Part shown: one piece after another, positions 20,381 through 30,204 of the stretch
Position numbering within the stretch: position 1 is the stretch's first letter
How the letters are laid out: every line of letters begins with the position of its first letter
From: Prochlorococcus marinus str. MIT 9107
GTDB lineage: Bacteria > Cyanobacteriota > Cyanobacteriia > PCC-6307 > Cyanobiaceae
Direction of reading: 5' to 3'
NCBI RefSeq assembly: GCF_000759855.1
Contig: NZ_JNAI01000001.1
Coordinates: 62,001 to 126,000 of the forward strand
Length of the DNA stretch: 64,000 bases
Translations under genes and position numbers: made by a program
Notes under the pieces: generated by a model
What the model was told of the DNA's origin: nothing
The model's input: only the letters and a program-made list of their open reading frames with translations
The model's database searches: none

Positions 20381-21514
20381 GTGAAAATTGCATTGTTTAC
20401 TGAAACTTTTTTACCTAAAGTTGACGGCATAGTAACAAGACTGACTAAAACTATTGAATTTTTAATAAAAAATGGTGATGAGGTCATTGTTTTTTGTCCC
20501 GAGGGATGTCCAGAGTCATATATGGGAGCAACTGTATTTGGAGTTGCTGCAATGCCACTACCTTTATACCCAGAATTGAAGCTTGGTTTGCCAGGTCCTG
20601 CTGTTTCAGAAAAGTTAGAAAAATTCAAACCAGATTTGATTCATGTTGTTAACCCAGCTGTACTTGGCTTAGGTGGTATTTGGTTGGCGAAAACTAATAA
20701 TATTCCATTAATTGCAAGCTACCACACTCATCTCCCTAAATATCTTGAATACTATGGCATGGGTATGTTAGAGCCACTTTTATGGGAATTACTCAAAGCA
20801 GCTCATAATCAAGCCTTGTTAAATTTATGTACTTCCACCGCTATGGTGGATGAGTTAAAAGAAAAAGGTATTCAAAGGACTGCTCTATGGCAAAGAGGAG
20901 TAGATACTTACAGTTTCCGTCCAGATTTGAGAAGTGAGAAAGTGAGAGAAAAATTATTTGGGAAATATAAAGACGCTAATTACTTATTGATTTATGTAGG
21001 AAGATTATCAGCAGAAAAACAAATTGAGAGGATTAAACCAGTCCTAAAAAGTATTCCTAATGCTTGCCTAGCACTTGTAGGTGACGGACCATATAGAAAC
21101 CAGCTTGAAAAAATCTTCGAAAATACCAAGACTAATTTCATAGGATATTTATCTGGCGATGAACTTGCTAGCGCCTATGCCTCTGGAGATATATTTTTAT
21201 TTCCCTCGAGTACAGAAACACTTGGGTTGGTTTTACTAGAAGCAATGGCGGCAGGATGTCCAGTTATCGGGGCAAACAAGGGAGGTATTCCGGATATAAT
21301 TAGCGATGGGATTAATGGTTGTTTATATGATCCTGATGAAAAAGATAATGGGGAACAAAGTTTGATTCAAGCGACAAAAAAAATTCTAGAGAATGAAGAT
21401 AAAAGAGAAGTTATGAGGAAAGAGGCAAGAAACGAAGCAGAAAAATGGGATTGGAATCAAGCAACTTTACAACTACAAAATTATTATTCAGATACTCTCA
21501 GAGAAATAGATTAA
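20381..21514 (+). CDS. sqdX: Sulfoquinovosyltransferase (SQDG synthase)
   Basis: SqdX transfers sulfoquinovose from UDP-sulfoquinovose to diacylglycerol, the last step of SQDG synthesis. The 377-residue protein is a GT4-type enzyme: the N-terminal half starts with FTETFLPKVDGIVTR, the linker carries YVGRLSAEKQIER near 205, and the C-terminal nucleotide-binding half has SSTETLGLVLLEAMAAG near 279, the E-x7-E motif. The GTG start has no clear Shine-Dalgarno, which is common in this window. Its place 27 bases after sqdB and its family match make the assignment firm. It ends 12 bases before a small convergent gene. Confidence 0.94.
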   Translation: MKIALFTETFLPKVDGIVTRLTKTIEFLIKNGDEVIVFCPEGCPESYMGATVFGVAAMPLPLYPELKLGLPGPAVSEKLEKFKPDLIHVVNPAVLGLGGIWLAKTNNIPLIASYHTHLPKYLEYYGMGMLEPLLWELLKAAHNQALLNLCTSTAMVDELKEKGIQRTALWQRGVDTYSFRPDLRSEKVREKLFGKYKDANYLLIYVGRLSAEKQIERIKPVLKSIPNACLALVGDGPYRNQLEKIFENTKTNFIGYLSGDELASAYASGDIFLFPSSTETLGLVLLEAMAAGCPVIGANKGGIPDIISDGINGCLYDPDEKDNGEQSLIQATKKILENEDKREVMRKEARNEAEKWDWNQATLQLQNYYSDTLREID

Positions 21515-21526
21515 ACTCAATCTAAA

Positions 21527-21775
21527 TTATGCTACATGTGGAGGCGTAGGATTACTAAACGAACTTAAAGGAAGTATTAGAGTAGCGATATTTTGATTCT
21601 TTTCAGGTCTTTTTTTCTTTGAGAATCTTTTACCAAAAGGTACTCTTATAACATTAGTTCCCTCAATAGAACAAATATGAGAGTTATCTCCTGAAGAATT
21701 ATTGACAAAATTTGGTAAGTCGACATTTTTAACTGGCAGATGCTTAACATTACCAGATTTAGAATCTTTGGTCAT
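21527..21775 (-). CDS. Small protein of unknown function (82 aa)
   Basis: I do not recognise this 82-residue protein. It starts at ATG, has a polar basic middle (FGKRFSKKKRPEKNQ near 49-63) and a hydrophobic segment IATLILPLSSF near 65-75 that is too short to be a sure membrane span. Two motifs, CSIEGTNVIRVPFG near 36, look protein-like rather than random. It lies between convergent sqdX and gcvP, separated from gcvP by 129 AT-rich bases. I read it as a lineage-specific picocyanobacterial protein; that is inference, and chance coding is possible. Confidence 0.55.
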   Translation of the reverse strand: MTKDSKSGNVKHLPVKNVDLPNFVNNSSGDNSHICSIEGTNVIRVPFGKRFSKKKRPEKNQNIATLILPLSSFSNPTPPHVA

Positions 21776-21904
21776 AGCTTCAAATACCCCAAAAAATTTG
21801 ATGCTCGAATATTTTAATAAAAAAATTTAAAAAAATTCTATAAGAAAATATTAAATTTTTATTCACATTGATAGTAACTAAGTAAATACAAGAACGCTAG
21901 TCCT

Positions 21905-24814
21905 TTAAGCACATTTTTTTTCTTCTAAAGTCTCTTCTTGATTTACATTGCAAGAACAAATTAAATTACGATCGCCATAGGCATTATTAATCCTAGAAAC
22001 TGAAGACCAAAACTTAATAGTAGTTGGAGTTTTATAAGGAAAAGAAGCTTTTTCTTTTGAATAAGGATAATGCCAATTATCAGCAATTAACTCTTTCAGC
22101 GTATGGGGAGAATTGCTTATTACATTATTATTCTTTAATTCATTATTATTTTCTATTTCACTTATTTCTTCTCCTATCAATAGCATAGCCTCACAAAATC
22201 TATCTAATTCTGCCAAACTTTCACTTTCAGTAGGCTCTATCATTATGGTCTCTGGAACAGGCCAACTTATAGTTGGGGCATGAAAACTATAATCTATTAA
22301 TCTTTTAGCTAAATCATTTACACTCAAACCAGTTTTAGATTTTAAATCTCTAAAATCTAAAATACATTCATGTGCGACAAAATTATTTTTTCCTTTATAA
22401 AGAATCTTGAATTTATGCTTTAAAGAATGCGCAATATAATTTGCAGATAAAATTGCGTGCGCAGTTGCTTTCCTTAAACCACTAAGACCAGCCATTTTTA
22501 TGTACATCCAACTTATTGGAAGAATACTCGCACTCCCATGCTTGGCAGAAGATACGTAATTAGAACTAATAGATAAATTATTATCCATTAAAGAATGAGT
22601 AGGAAGAAATGGGCTTAAAGTTTCTGATGCGGCAACTGGACCTACTCCTGGACCACCACCTCCATGAGGAATGCAGAATGTTTTATGTAAATTCAAATGA
22701 CAAACATCAACCCCATAGTTCCCAGGTTTGCATAATCCAACCTGAGCGTTCAGATTTGCTCCATCTAAATAGACAAATCCTCCAACAGAGTGAATTAAGT
22801 CACATATCTTTCTGATTTGTAATTCAAAAACTCCATGAGTAGAGGGGTAGGTCAACATAAGGGCTCCTATTTGGTTATCAAATTTCTTGACCTTGATGGA
22901 CAAATCTTGAAAATCAATATTTCCTTCGTCATCACATTCAACAGTTAAAACATCAAAACCTGCCATAACGGCACTAGCAGGATTTGTTCCATGAGCACTT
23001 TTGGGAATTAAACATTTTTTTCTTAAAATTTCTCCTTTTGATTCAAAATAAGAATTTATTGCCAATAAACCTGCAAATTCTCCTTGTGAGCCTGCATTTG
23101 GTTGAAAAGAAACTGATTTTAAACCAACAATATCACTTATCCATTTTTCTAGGTCAGATATTATTTTTGAATAGCCTTTAGTTTGATCTGGTGGAGAAAA
23201 AGGATGAATGGAAGATAAATTAGCCCAAGAGACTGGATTTAACTCTGCTGCAGAATTTAACTTCATGGTGCAGCTTCCTAATGGCATCATTCCATCTACC
23301 AAAGAAAAATCTTTTTCAGCAAGTCGGAATATATATCTCATTAATTCAGTTTCACTTTGGTAATTTGTGAATATATCTTGCTGCATCCATTCACTGGATC
23401 TCAAAGCTAAACTTTCAAGATGAAATTTTTTGTCAAATTTTATATGCTCTAAATCTTCTTTTTTTTCTATAAGGTTTGCTATGAAAGTCACAATATCTTT
23501 GATTTCTTTTTCATTACTTAGCTCATCTAAAGAGATCCCAAAGCCAGTTGAATCTTCAATAGTTGCTCCCAACGGCAAAATTCTTAAGTTATACCCATTT
23601 TTTAAAGCTTCATTATGGATCTTTTGGGAGTGCTCAGAATAAACGTCAACACTATCAAATCTAATCCCATCAGGAATATCAAAACCTAAAGCAACCAAAC
23701 AAGATTCTAAATTGATTCTCAACTCCACTAATCTCTTAGCAATTTGCGTTAATCCAGAGGGTCCATGATAAATAGCATAAAAAGAAGAAATTATGGCTAA
23801 CAAAGATTGAGCAGTACAAATATTACTAGTGGCCTTCTCCCTTCTAATATGTTGCTCTCTTGTTTGCAATGCTAGTCTTAAAGACTTTTCTCCATTTTTA
23901 GAGAGAGTTTGCCCAACAATTCTTCCAGGTATCAGCCTTTTATATTTTTCGCTACATGCAAAATATGCAGCATGAGGGCCACCAAAACCCATTGGCACAC
24001 CAAATCTTTGCATACTACCAACTGCAACATCAACACCAAATTCAGAAATTGGTTTAATTAAAACTTGTGCCAGTGGATCAATACATGCCGTTACAATAAT
24101 TTCTGATCTATGTGCTTGGGATATTAAGAATGTGGGATCAAATAATTCCCCATTTTTGCCGGGTAATTGCAACAAAATGCCAAAAACATCATCATGATTA
24201 GGAAGATTACTTTGAGTAAAGCGTTTTAAGGATATTCCCAAAGGTTTTGCTCTGGTTTGTAGAACATTAAAAGTATGATCAAAAACATTTGATTCCACTA
24301 AGTACACTTTTGAAGATTTATTTTTTCTTGCGGAAAAACTCATGGCCATAGCTTCTGCTGCTGCAGTACCCTCATCTAACAAAGATGCATTGGAAACAGG
24401 GAATCCTGTTAGTTCACAAACAATAGTCTGAAAATTAAATAGAGCTTCTAACCTTCCTTGCGCAATTTCTGCTTGGTATGGAGTATAAGATGTGTACCAC
24501 CTAGGATTTTCGAGAACATGTCTTTGGATTAATTTAGGCATGTGATTGTCATAATACCCAAGGCCTATTAGTGATCTCATTTTGGTATTTTTCTTTGCAA
24601 TCTCGTCTAATTCATTTAAAGCCTCAATTTCTGAACAACCTTGGGGCAATATTTCTGAAGATTGACCTTTAAGCTGAATATCTTCAGGAATAACTTGATT
24701 TATAAATTGATCAATATTATTAAAACCAAGCTTGTTCAGCATAATTCTTTGATCATTATCTCCTAACCCAAGATGCCTATCTATAAACAAATCGGACCCA
24801 AATTTGGATGTCAT
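21905..24814 (-). CDS. gcvP: Glycine dehydrogenase (decarboxylating), P-protein
   Basis: The P-protein of the glycine cleavage system decarboxylates glycine with PLP and passes the aminomethyl group to the lipoyl arm of GcvH. At 969 residues it is the fused single-chain form. It begins with the FIDRHLG segment typical of the family, and the PLP lysine lies near residue 711 in NLHKTFCIPHGGGGPG. An acidic/Asn-rich spacer sits near 900. In cyanobacteria the system recycles photorespiratory glycine. It follows gcvH by 45 bases on the same strand, too little room for a glycine riboswitch. The T-protein gene gcvT is separate, at 42.7 kb. Confidence 0.97.
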   Translation of the reverse strand: MTSKFGSDLFIDRHLGLGDNDQRIMLNKLGFNNIDQFINQVIPEDIQLKGQSSEILPQGCSEIEALNELDEIAKKNTKMRSLIGLGYYDNHMPKLIQRHVLENPRWYTSYTPYQAEIAQGRLEALFNFQTIVCELTGFPVSNASLLDEGTAAAEAMAMSFSARKNKSSKVYLVESNVFDHTFNVLQTRAKPLGISLKRFTQSNLPNHDDVFGILLQLPGKNGELFDPTFLISQAHRSEIIVTACIDPLAQVLIKPISEFGVDVAVGSMQRFGVPMGFGGPHAAYFACSEKYKRLIPGRIVGQTLSKNGEKSLRLALQTREQHIRREKATSNICTAQSLLAIISSFYAIYHGPSGLTQIAKRLVELRINLESCLVALGFDIPDGIRFDSVDVYSEHSQKIHNEALKNGYNLRILPLGATIEDSTGFGISLDELSNEKEIKDIVTFIANLIEKKEDLEHIKFDKKFHLESLALRSSEWMQQDIFTNYQSETELMRYIFRLAEKDFSLVDGMMPLGSCTMKLNSAAELNPVSWANLSSIHPFSPPDQTKGYSKIISDLEKWISDIVGLKSVSFQPNAGSQGEFAGLLAINSYFESKGEILRKKCLIPKSAHGTNPASAVMAGFDVLTVECDDEGNIDFQDLSIKVKKFDNQIGALMLTYPSTHGVFELQIRKICDLIHSVGGFVYLDGANLNAQVGLCKPGNYGVDVCHLNLHKTFCIPHGGGGPGVGPVAASETLSPFLPTHSLMDNNLSISSNYVSSAKHGSASILPISWMYIKMAGLSGLRKATAHAILSANYIAHSLKHKFKILYKGKNNFVAHECILDFRDLKSKTGLSVNDLAKRLIDYSFHAPTISWPVPETIMIEPTESESLAELDRFCEAMLLIGEEISEIENNNELKNNNVISNSPHTLKELIADNWHYPYSKEKASFPYKTPTTIKFWSSVSRINNAYGDRNLICSCNVNQEETLEEKKCA

Positions 24815-24859
24815 ATTAAAATATTTTTCTTTAAAATAGCTCTTTTTAAAAAGTTTGCC

Positions 24860-25249
24860 TTATTTTGGTACAACCTTTGATTGATATTCCTCAGAAGTCA
24901 TCAAATCAGCAATTGATACTTGTGATTCTGGTTTCAAAATGACTAACCAACCTTCTCCAGTAGGATCATTCTGTAAAAGCTCAGGATTATCAACAACACT
25001 TTCATTCACAGAAACTATTTTCCCTGAGAAAGGCAGATAGACTTCCTCAACGGCCTTAACAGATTCTATTGTTCCAAAAGTCTCACCTTTCTCTAAAGTA
25101 GCTCCTTGATCAGCCAACTCAACAAAAACAATATCTCCTAATTGATCTATAGCAAATTCACTAACTCCAATTTTTAACAATCCGTTTTCTTCTAAGACAT
25201 ATTCATGGGTATCAGCATAGTTGAGGTTGTCTGGAAACTGGTAAGACAT
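24860..25249 (-). CDS. gcvH: Glycine cleavage system H protein
   Basis: GcvH is the small shuttle protein whose lipoylated lysine carries the aminomethyl group from P- to T-protein. The 129-residue sequence has the lipoyl lysine K65 in ESVKAVEEV, the early YADTHEYV segment and a C-terminal GWLVILKPE. Length is normal. It sits two bases after the PLP-enzyme gene and 45 bases before gcvP, so the three are very probably one transcript. Confidence 0.97.
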   Translation of the reverse strand: MSYQFPDNLNYADTHEYVLEENGLLKIGVSEFAIDQLGDIVFVELADQGATLEKGETFGTIESVKAVEEVYLPFSGKIVSVNESVVDNPELLQNDPTGEGWLVILKPESQVSIADLMTSEEYQSKVVPK

Positions 25250-25251
25250 GA

Positions 25252-26544
25252 TTAAATTGATAAAGAAAGTAGAGAATCCTTTGAAATTAATTTTTCTTCT
25301 AATAATTCAGATAATAATTGAATTAATGCAATTTTGATATGAGCTATGTGAGAACCACCTTGAACAAAAATATTGTAAGGATCTCTAAGAGGAGCATCAG
25401 CGGAAAATTCACTTGTACTACCTTCAATAAATGTACCTCCTGCCATTAATAATTTTGAATCATATCCATACATTGGTGATGGAACAACATTTAAAAAAGA
25501 ATCTATTGGTGAAGAATTTTGAAAAGATTGACAAACTTTTTGTACCAAATCAGGATTATTCAATCTCACTGCCTGAATAAGATCAGATCTATAAGTTGCT
25601 GGCTCTGGCAAAACCTTAAATCCCAAATTTTTAAAAACTGCGGCAACCATATCAGCACCTTTTAGTGATTCGTGTACAATTTGTGGTGCTAAAAACAAAC
25701 CCTGCAAAATTAATCTTCCTAGTCCAAAATTTATTCCTGCTGATGAACCAATACCTGGTGAAGTTAATCTAGAACATGCCATCTCAACCAACTCAGCATC
25801 TCCTGCAATGTACCCACCAGTAGGAACAATTGTTCCTCCCAAATTTTTAATCAATGATCCAGCAATTATATTTGCACCTTTAGAAATTGGTTCACTGTCT
25901 TCAACAAGCTCCCCATAACAGTTATCAACAAAGCATATGCAGTTAGGATCAAGGGAATGAATCAGACTACAAATTTTCTCTATCTGATGATTCGCAAGAG
26001 ATTTCCTCCAACTATATCCACAACTTTTTTGTATGAATACTAATTTGCATGAATTTTCATTAAAAGAATGAAGAATTTTTTCTTCAAAAGAATCGAAATT
26101 CTCGCAGACATTTATTTGCTTATATTCAATCCCAAAATCTTTAAGTGAGCCTTTACCTCCTCGCCTTATTCCTATCACTTCTTCTAATGTGTCATATGGT
26201 TGACCTGTAAGAGATAACATCACATCTCCAGGTCTAAGAATTCCAAATAAGACAGAACATATTGCATGCGTTCCACTTACAAATTGCATTCTCACAGCTG
26301 CCTTCTCAGCGAGAAACAATCTTGCAAATACCGCATCAATTTTTTCTCTAGATATATCATTATGACCACTACCAGAAGATTGATTGAAATGACTAGTAGA
26401 AACTTTTTCTTCATTAAAAATTGTCAAAATATTATCCAATTTCTCGTAAACATGTATAGACCTCTCTTGAAAAACTTTTATTAAACCCTCTTCTATAGAG
26501 AGCACAGCATTTTCAGCCAGTTTAAAGTTATTGTTTTTTATCAT
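25252..26544 (-). CDS. PLP enzyme, methionine gamma-lyase / aluminium-resistance family
   Basis: A 430-residue fold-type I PLP enzyme of the family often labelled aluminium resistance or cystathionine-beta-lyase-like (Pfam Met_gamma_lyase). Visible features are GSGHNDISRE near 58, the PLP-ring aspartate D207 in FVDNCYGE, the Schiff-base lysine K233 in AGSLIKNLGG, and a conserved GGTFIEGSTSE near 377. Relatives may cleave sulfur amino acids, but the physiological substrate in cyanobacteria is not established to my knowledge. It lies between an unknown gene (three-base gap) and gcvH (two-base gap), so it is embedded in a glycine-cleavage operon. That context suggests an amino-acid role linked to one-carbon or sulfur metabolism. 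The family call is firm, the reaction is not. Confidence 0.85.
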   Translation of the reverse strand: MIKNNNFKLAENAVLSIEEGLIKVFQERSIHVYEKLDNILTIFNEEKVSTSHFNQSSGSGHNDISREKIDAVFARLFLAEKAAVRMQFVSGTHAICSVLFGILRPGDVMLSLTGQPYDTLEEVIGIRRGGKGSLKDFGIEYKQINVCENFDSFEEKILHSFNENSCKLVFIQKSCGYSWRKSLANHQIEKICSLIHSLDPNCICFVDNCYGELVEDSEPISKGANIIAGSLIKNLGGTIVPTGGYIAGDAELVEMACSRLTSPGIGSSAGINFGLGRLILQGLFLAPQIVHESLKGADMVAAVFKNLGFKVLPEPATYRSDLIQAVRLNNPDLVQKVCQSFQNSSPIDSFLNVVPSPMYGYDSKLLMAGGTFIEGSTSEFSADAPLRDPYNIFVQGGSHIAHIKIALIQLLSELLEEKLISKDSLLSLSI

Positions 26545-26547
26545 TAT

Positions 26548-27261
26548 TTATGAAAAGTCATCTTTTTTCTTAGAAGCTAAATTTCTTAATTCTGCGAGGA
26601 AAGCATTAGGGCCTCTACCTTGAAAATAAGAGAGTTTTTTTGAAGCCTCATATAAATCAAGTAGTTCTCCATCTAATTCTTCTGCGGTATAGTCTCTAAT
26701 TCCTGCTATTACCTCAGCAAAGCGTTCTCTACGAGTAGATTTATTGACATCATAGGCTTCCATTACTTTAATTTTACATGATCTCCAAGCCATATTCTGG
26801 CAAAAATGCGCTGATAAGGCATCACTTAAAGCAGAAGCTTCTTCATCTTCTATATACCAGTCAAAAGATGAAGGCAGAGATTTTAATCCTGAAAAAATCT
26901 CAAATAACTCTCCTGCCGACAATGGATTACCTGAATCATTTTTCAAGGGTAATGCAGACTCTTGCAAAGATTTCCATAAATCTGGGTAATTATCTTCTAA
27001 ACGATCCCTGATTATTTCTATACCTTGATCAAGAATCGTATTAACTTGAGCTAAAGCAAGAAAAACTTCAGGGCCTGGCGAAGATAACTTTCCATTCCTA
27101 AGATTAGAAATTTGCGAATTATGAACTTTACCTAAGTCAAGAATTTCAGAAAGCATTGGCAGCACTTTATGTGACCAACCATTCCTCTCATGCCAGAGAT
27201 GTATCAAATGAGCCATAGCCCTTCGACCATTTGATAATTTATCGCGATATCCGAAACTCAC
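26548..27261 (-). CDS. Unknown cyanobacterial protein, possible helix-turn-helix N-terminus
   Basis: A 237-residue soluble protein that I cannot name with confidence. The N-terminal 75 residues contain HNSQISNLRNGKLSSPGPEVFLALAQ (split around residues 47-73), which reads like the recognition helix and following turn of an XRE-type DNA-binding domain. The remainder is helical and acidic, with an FSGLKSLPSSFDWYIEDEEASALSDAL segment around 125-150 (broken here by its Pro residues) and no catalytic motif that I see. It starts at GTG (27261). It leads the operon with the PLP enzyme, gcvH and gcvP, and is divergent from desC across 75 bases, so it is well placed to be a local regulator; that is inference only. 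Confidence 0.6.
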   Translation of the reverse strand: MSFGYRDKLSNGRRAMAHLIHLWHERNGWSHKVLPMLSEILDLGKVHNSQISNLRNGKLSSPGPEVFLALAQVNTILDQGIEIIRDRLEDNYPDLWKSLQESALPLKNDSGNPLSAGELFEIFSGLKSLPSSFDWYIEDEEASALSDALSAHFCQNMAWRSCKIKVMEAYDVNKSTRRERFAEVIAGIRDYTAEELDGELLDLYEASKKLSYFQGRGPNAFLAELRNLASKKKDDFS

Positions 27262-27336
27262 AGATAATAAAACTTATCAATAGTATAGTATGATAATATT
27301 ACATATCGGTAATTTTGAAAATAGTATTTCAATATC

Positions 27337-28275
27337 ATGAATTCAGTTATCTTCCAAGAAACAGCTAAATTAAAAAGACCTGTACCCGCAGAAAAAGTTG
27401 CAGAGCTTCATTATAAATTCCTAGCTCCATCTAGTCACTCTAAGAAATACCCTCCTAGATTACACAAAACATGGGGAACCATCGTTTTTATGATTGCTAT
27501 ACATGTATTATCTTTAGTGGCATTACAACCCCAGTTTTGGAGCTTGCCAGCAGTTACAGCTTTATTTTTCTTTTACTGGTTAACTGCCTGTCTAGGAGTC
27601 ACACTAGGTTACCATCGTTTACTTTCCCATAGATCTTTTGTCGTTCCAAGATGGTTGGAAAGATTCTTTGCTACTTGTGGTGCTATCAGTTGCCAGCATG
27701 GTCCAATAGATTGGGTTGGTTTACACAGGCATCATCATTCATTCTCAGATACAGAGGTGGATCATCACAACAGTAAGAGAGGATTTTGGTGGAGCCATAT
27801 GGGATGGATGTTTAAAGATGTAGAAGCTCTTAAAGCAGTACCCAAATTAAGTGCAGATTTAATTAAAGATCCATACTACAGATTCCTAAATAAATATTTC
27901 TTATTTTTACAAATCCCTATTGGACTCACATTATATGCAATAGGTCAAAAATTAGGAGTTGGGGGATGGGCTATGGTCTTATGGGGAATACCTTTAAGGC
28001 TTGTAGTCGTTTACCACATTACTTGGTTAGTAAACTCAGCTACTCATTGCTGGGGAGAAGCTCCTTTCGAAAGCGGTGATGAATCAAAAAACAATGCTTG
28101 GGTTGCAGCTTTAACATTTGGTGAAGGATGGCATAATAATCATCACGCATTTCCTAATTCAGCAAGGCAAGGATTATTTAAAGGACAAATTGACTTAACT
28201 TGGGAGCATATTAAGATTCTTGCTAAATTAAGACTTGCAAAAAAAGTAAAATTACCCTCTAGGTCTTATTATTAA
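27337..28275 (+). CDS. desC: Acyl-lipid / acyl-CoA-type fatty acid desaturase (delta-9 type)
   Basis: A 312-residue membrane di-iron desaturase that introduces the first double bond into fatty acyl chains of membrane lipids. The three histidine boxes are intact: HRLLSH at 93-98, HRHHH at 130-134 and HNNHH at 266-270. Hydrophobic spans at about 47-90 and 185-230 separate them. The pattern matches cyanobacterial DesC; delta-9 specificity is inferred from the family. Low temperature usually induces such genes. It is divergent from the unknown gene at 27261, and rplI follows after 20 bases. Confidence 0.9.
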   Translation: MNSVIFQETAKLKRPVPAEKVAELHYKFLAPSSHSKKYPPRLHKTWGTIVFMIAIHVLSLVALQPQFWSLPAVTALFFFYWLTACLGVTLGYHRLLSHRSFVVPRWLERFFATCGAISCQHGPIDWVGLHRHHHSFSDTEVDHHNSKRGFWWSHMGWMFKDVEALKAVPKLSADLIKDPYYRFLNKYFLFLQIPIGLTLYAIGQKLGVGGWAMVLWGIPLRLVVVYHITWLVNSATHCWGEAPFESGDESKNNAWVAALTFGEGWHNNHHAFPNSARQGLFKGQIDLTWEHIKILAKLRLAKKVKLPSRSYY

Positions 28276-28295
28276 ATATATCGTTAAATATTTTC

Positions 28296-28751
28296 ATGGC
28301 TAAAAGAGTACAAGTCGCATTAGTTGAATCAATCGTCTCGCTCGGTAAAGAAGGCGACCTAGTTGAAGTCGCACCAGGATATGCAAGAAATTTTCTCTTA
28401 CCTTATGGCAAGGCAATGACTGTAACACCTGCTGTTCTTAAACAAATTGAAAGAAAAAAAGAAAAAGAAAAAATTGCTGCCGACAAATTAAAACAAGAAG
28501 CTTTAGATTTCCAAACAGCCTTAACAACAATAGGAAGATTTACTATTAAAAAACAGGTTGGAGAAGATGGAGTACTATTTGGAACTGTAACAAATGGGGA
28601 TGTTGCTGAAGCAATACAAGCAGCAACAAAAAAAGAGATCGACAGAAGAAATATCACAGTTCCTGATATCCATAATTTGGGTTCCTTTACGGTAAAAATA
28701 AAATTACATCAAGAAGTTAATGCAGAAGTAAATATTGAAGTAACAAGTTAA
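28296..28751 (+). CDS. rplI: 50S ribosomal protein L9
   Basis: A 151-residue L9: an N-terminal RNA-binding domain with [19 protein letters not shown] (split near residues 20-38), a long central helix rich in Lys and Glu (about 45-70), and the C-terminal domain with [10 protein letters not shown] near 88. L9 binds 23S rRNA at the L1 stalk base and affects reading-frame fidelity. dnaB follows after 58 bases; rplI-dnaB is a common bacterial arrangement. Confidence 0.97.
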   Translation: MAKRVQVALVESIVSLGKEGDLVEVAPGYARNFLLPYGKAMTVTPAVLKQIERKKEKEKIAADKLKQEALDFQTALTTIGRFTIKKQVGEDGVLFGTVTNGDVAEAIQAATKKEIDRRNITVPDIHNLGSFTVKIKLHQEVNAEVNIEVTS

Positions 28752-28809
28752 TCAATTTGTTGCATTATTTTGAAAAGTAGCCAGAGTATATATCTAAGCA
28801 ATTAAAGAT

Positions 28810-30192
28810 ATGGTTTCAGTACCTTTTCCAAATAATGGGCAAAATAAAAACTTTAAAAAAGATTTCAATAGCGAAAATGCTGGGTTAGTACCTCCTCAAA
28901 ATATTCAAGCGGAGGAAGCTGTTCTGGGAGGCATTCTCCTTGACCCAGATGCTTTCGGCAGAATTGCAGATTTAATTAAGCCTGAAGCTTTTTATATAAA
29001 TGCTCATCAAGAGATTTATAAAACAGCATTAATGTTGCATTCACAAGGCAAACCCACTGATTTAACGTCTATGAGTGCGTGGTTAGCAGACAATAAATCA
29101 CTAGAAAAAATTGGAGGTAATAACAAATTAGTAGAACTAGTGGAAAATGTATCCTCTACAGCGTCTATAGAACAAGTTGCTAATTTAATTAACGATAAAT
29201 TCATGAGAAGGCAACTCATAAGATCTGGGAATGAGGTGGTTCAATTAGGTTTTGATCAGACTCAAGATACTAATGAAGTGTTAGATAAAGCTGAGCAGAA
29301 AATATTCGAAATCAGTCAAGAAAAACCTTCAAAAGGTCTGACTCAAGCAGCTGAAATCCTTACAAGTACTTTCAATGAAATAGAGTCGAGATCATTAGGA
29401 ACTTCTGTAGCTGGAATTCCTGTAAATTTTTACGACCTTGATGCGATGACTCAAGGTTTTCAAAGAAGTGATTTAATAATTGTTGCTGGAAGACCTTCAA
29501 TGGGGAAAACTTCAATAGTTCTTAACCTGGCTAAGAATGTTGCACAATCTCAAGATTTACCTGTGTGCGTATTTAGCCTTGAAATGAGTAAAGAACAGTT
29601 GACATATAGATTACTCTCTATGGAAGTTGGAATCGAGAGTGGCAGGCTAAGAACAGGAAGATTACAGCAAGATGAATGGCCTTTACTTGGAGAAGGTATC
29701 AATTCACTAGGTCAATTACCAATATTTATAGATGACAAACCTAACTTAAGTGTTTTAGAGATGAGATCTCTTTGCAGAAGATTAATAGCTGAACAAAAAA
29801 AAGAATTAGGATTAATTGTGATTGATTACCTCCAGTTAATGGAAGGATCAACCCCTGATAATAGAGTGCAAGAACTTTCACGAATAACAAGAGGTCTTAA
29901 AAGCATGGCTAGAGAATTAAAAGTACCAGTAGTAGCTTTATCTCAGCTTAGTAGAGGAGTAGAGTCTAGAACCAATAAAAGACCAATGTTAAGCGATCTA
30001 AGAGAATCAGGATCTATTGAACAAGACGCAGATTTAGTATTAATGATTTATAGAGATGAATACTATAATCCAGAGACTGAAGATAGAGGAATTACAGAGA
30101 TCATTGTCACTAAACATAGAAATGGGCCCGTAGGAACTGTTAAATTATTATTTGAACCTCAATTTACGAGATTTAAGAATTTAGCTAATTAA
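28810..30192 (+). CDS. dnaB: Replicative DNA helicase
   Basis: DnaB is the hexameric 5'-3' helicase that unwinds the replication fork and engages primase. The 460-residue protein has an N-terminal helical domain starting with PPQNIQAEEAVLGG near 28, Walker A GRPSMGKTS at about 227-235, Walker B LIVIDYLQLM near 338 and the arginine-finger region KHRNGPVGT near 438. No intein interrupts it, in contrast to dnaB of several other cyanobacteria. mnmG follows after 12 bases. Confidence 0.97.
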   Translation: MVSVPFPNNGQNKNFKKDFNSENAGLVPPQNIQAEEAVLGGILLDPDAFGRIADLIKPEAFYINAHQEIYKTALMLHSQGKPTDLTSMSAWLADNKSLEKIGGNNKLVELVENVSSTASIEQVANLINDKFMRRQLIRSGNEVVQLGFDQTQDTNEVLDKAEQKIFEISQEKPSKGLTQAAEILTSTFNEIESRSLGTSVAGIPVNFYDLDAMTQGFQRSDLIIVAGRPSMGKTSIVLNLAKNVAQSQDLPVCVFSLEMSKEQLTYRLLSMEVGIESGRLRTGRLQQDEWPLLGEGINSLGQLPIFIDDKPNLSVLEMRSLCRRLIAEQKKELGLIVIDYLQLMEGSTPDNRVQELSRITRGLKSMARELKVPVVALSQLSRGVESRTNKRPMLSDLRESGSIEQDADLVLMIYRDEYYNPETEDRGITEIIVTKHRNGPVGTVKLLFEPQFTRFKNLAN

Positions 30193-30204
30193 ATCGATCC
30201 TAAA

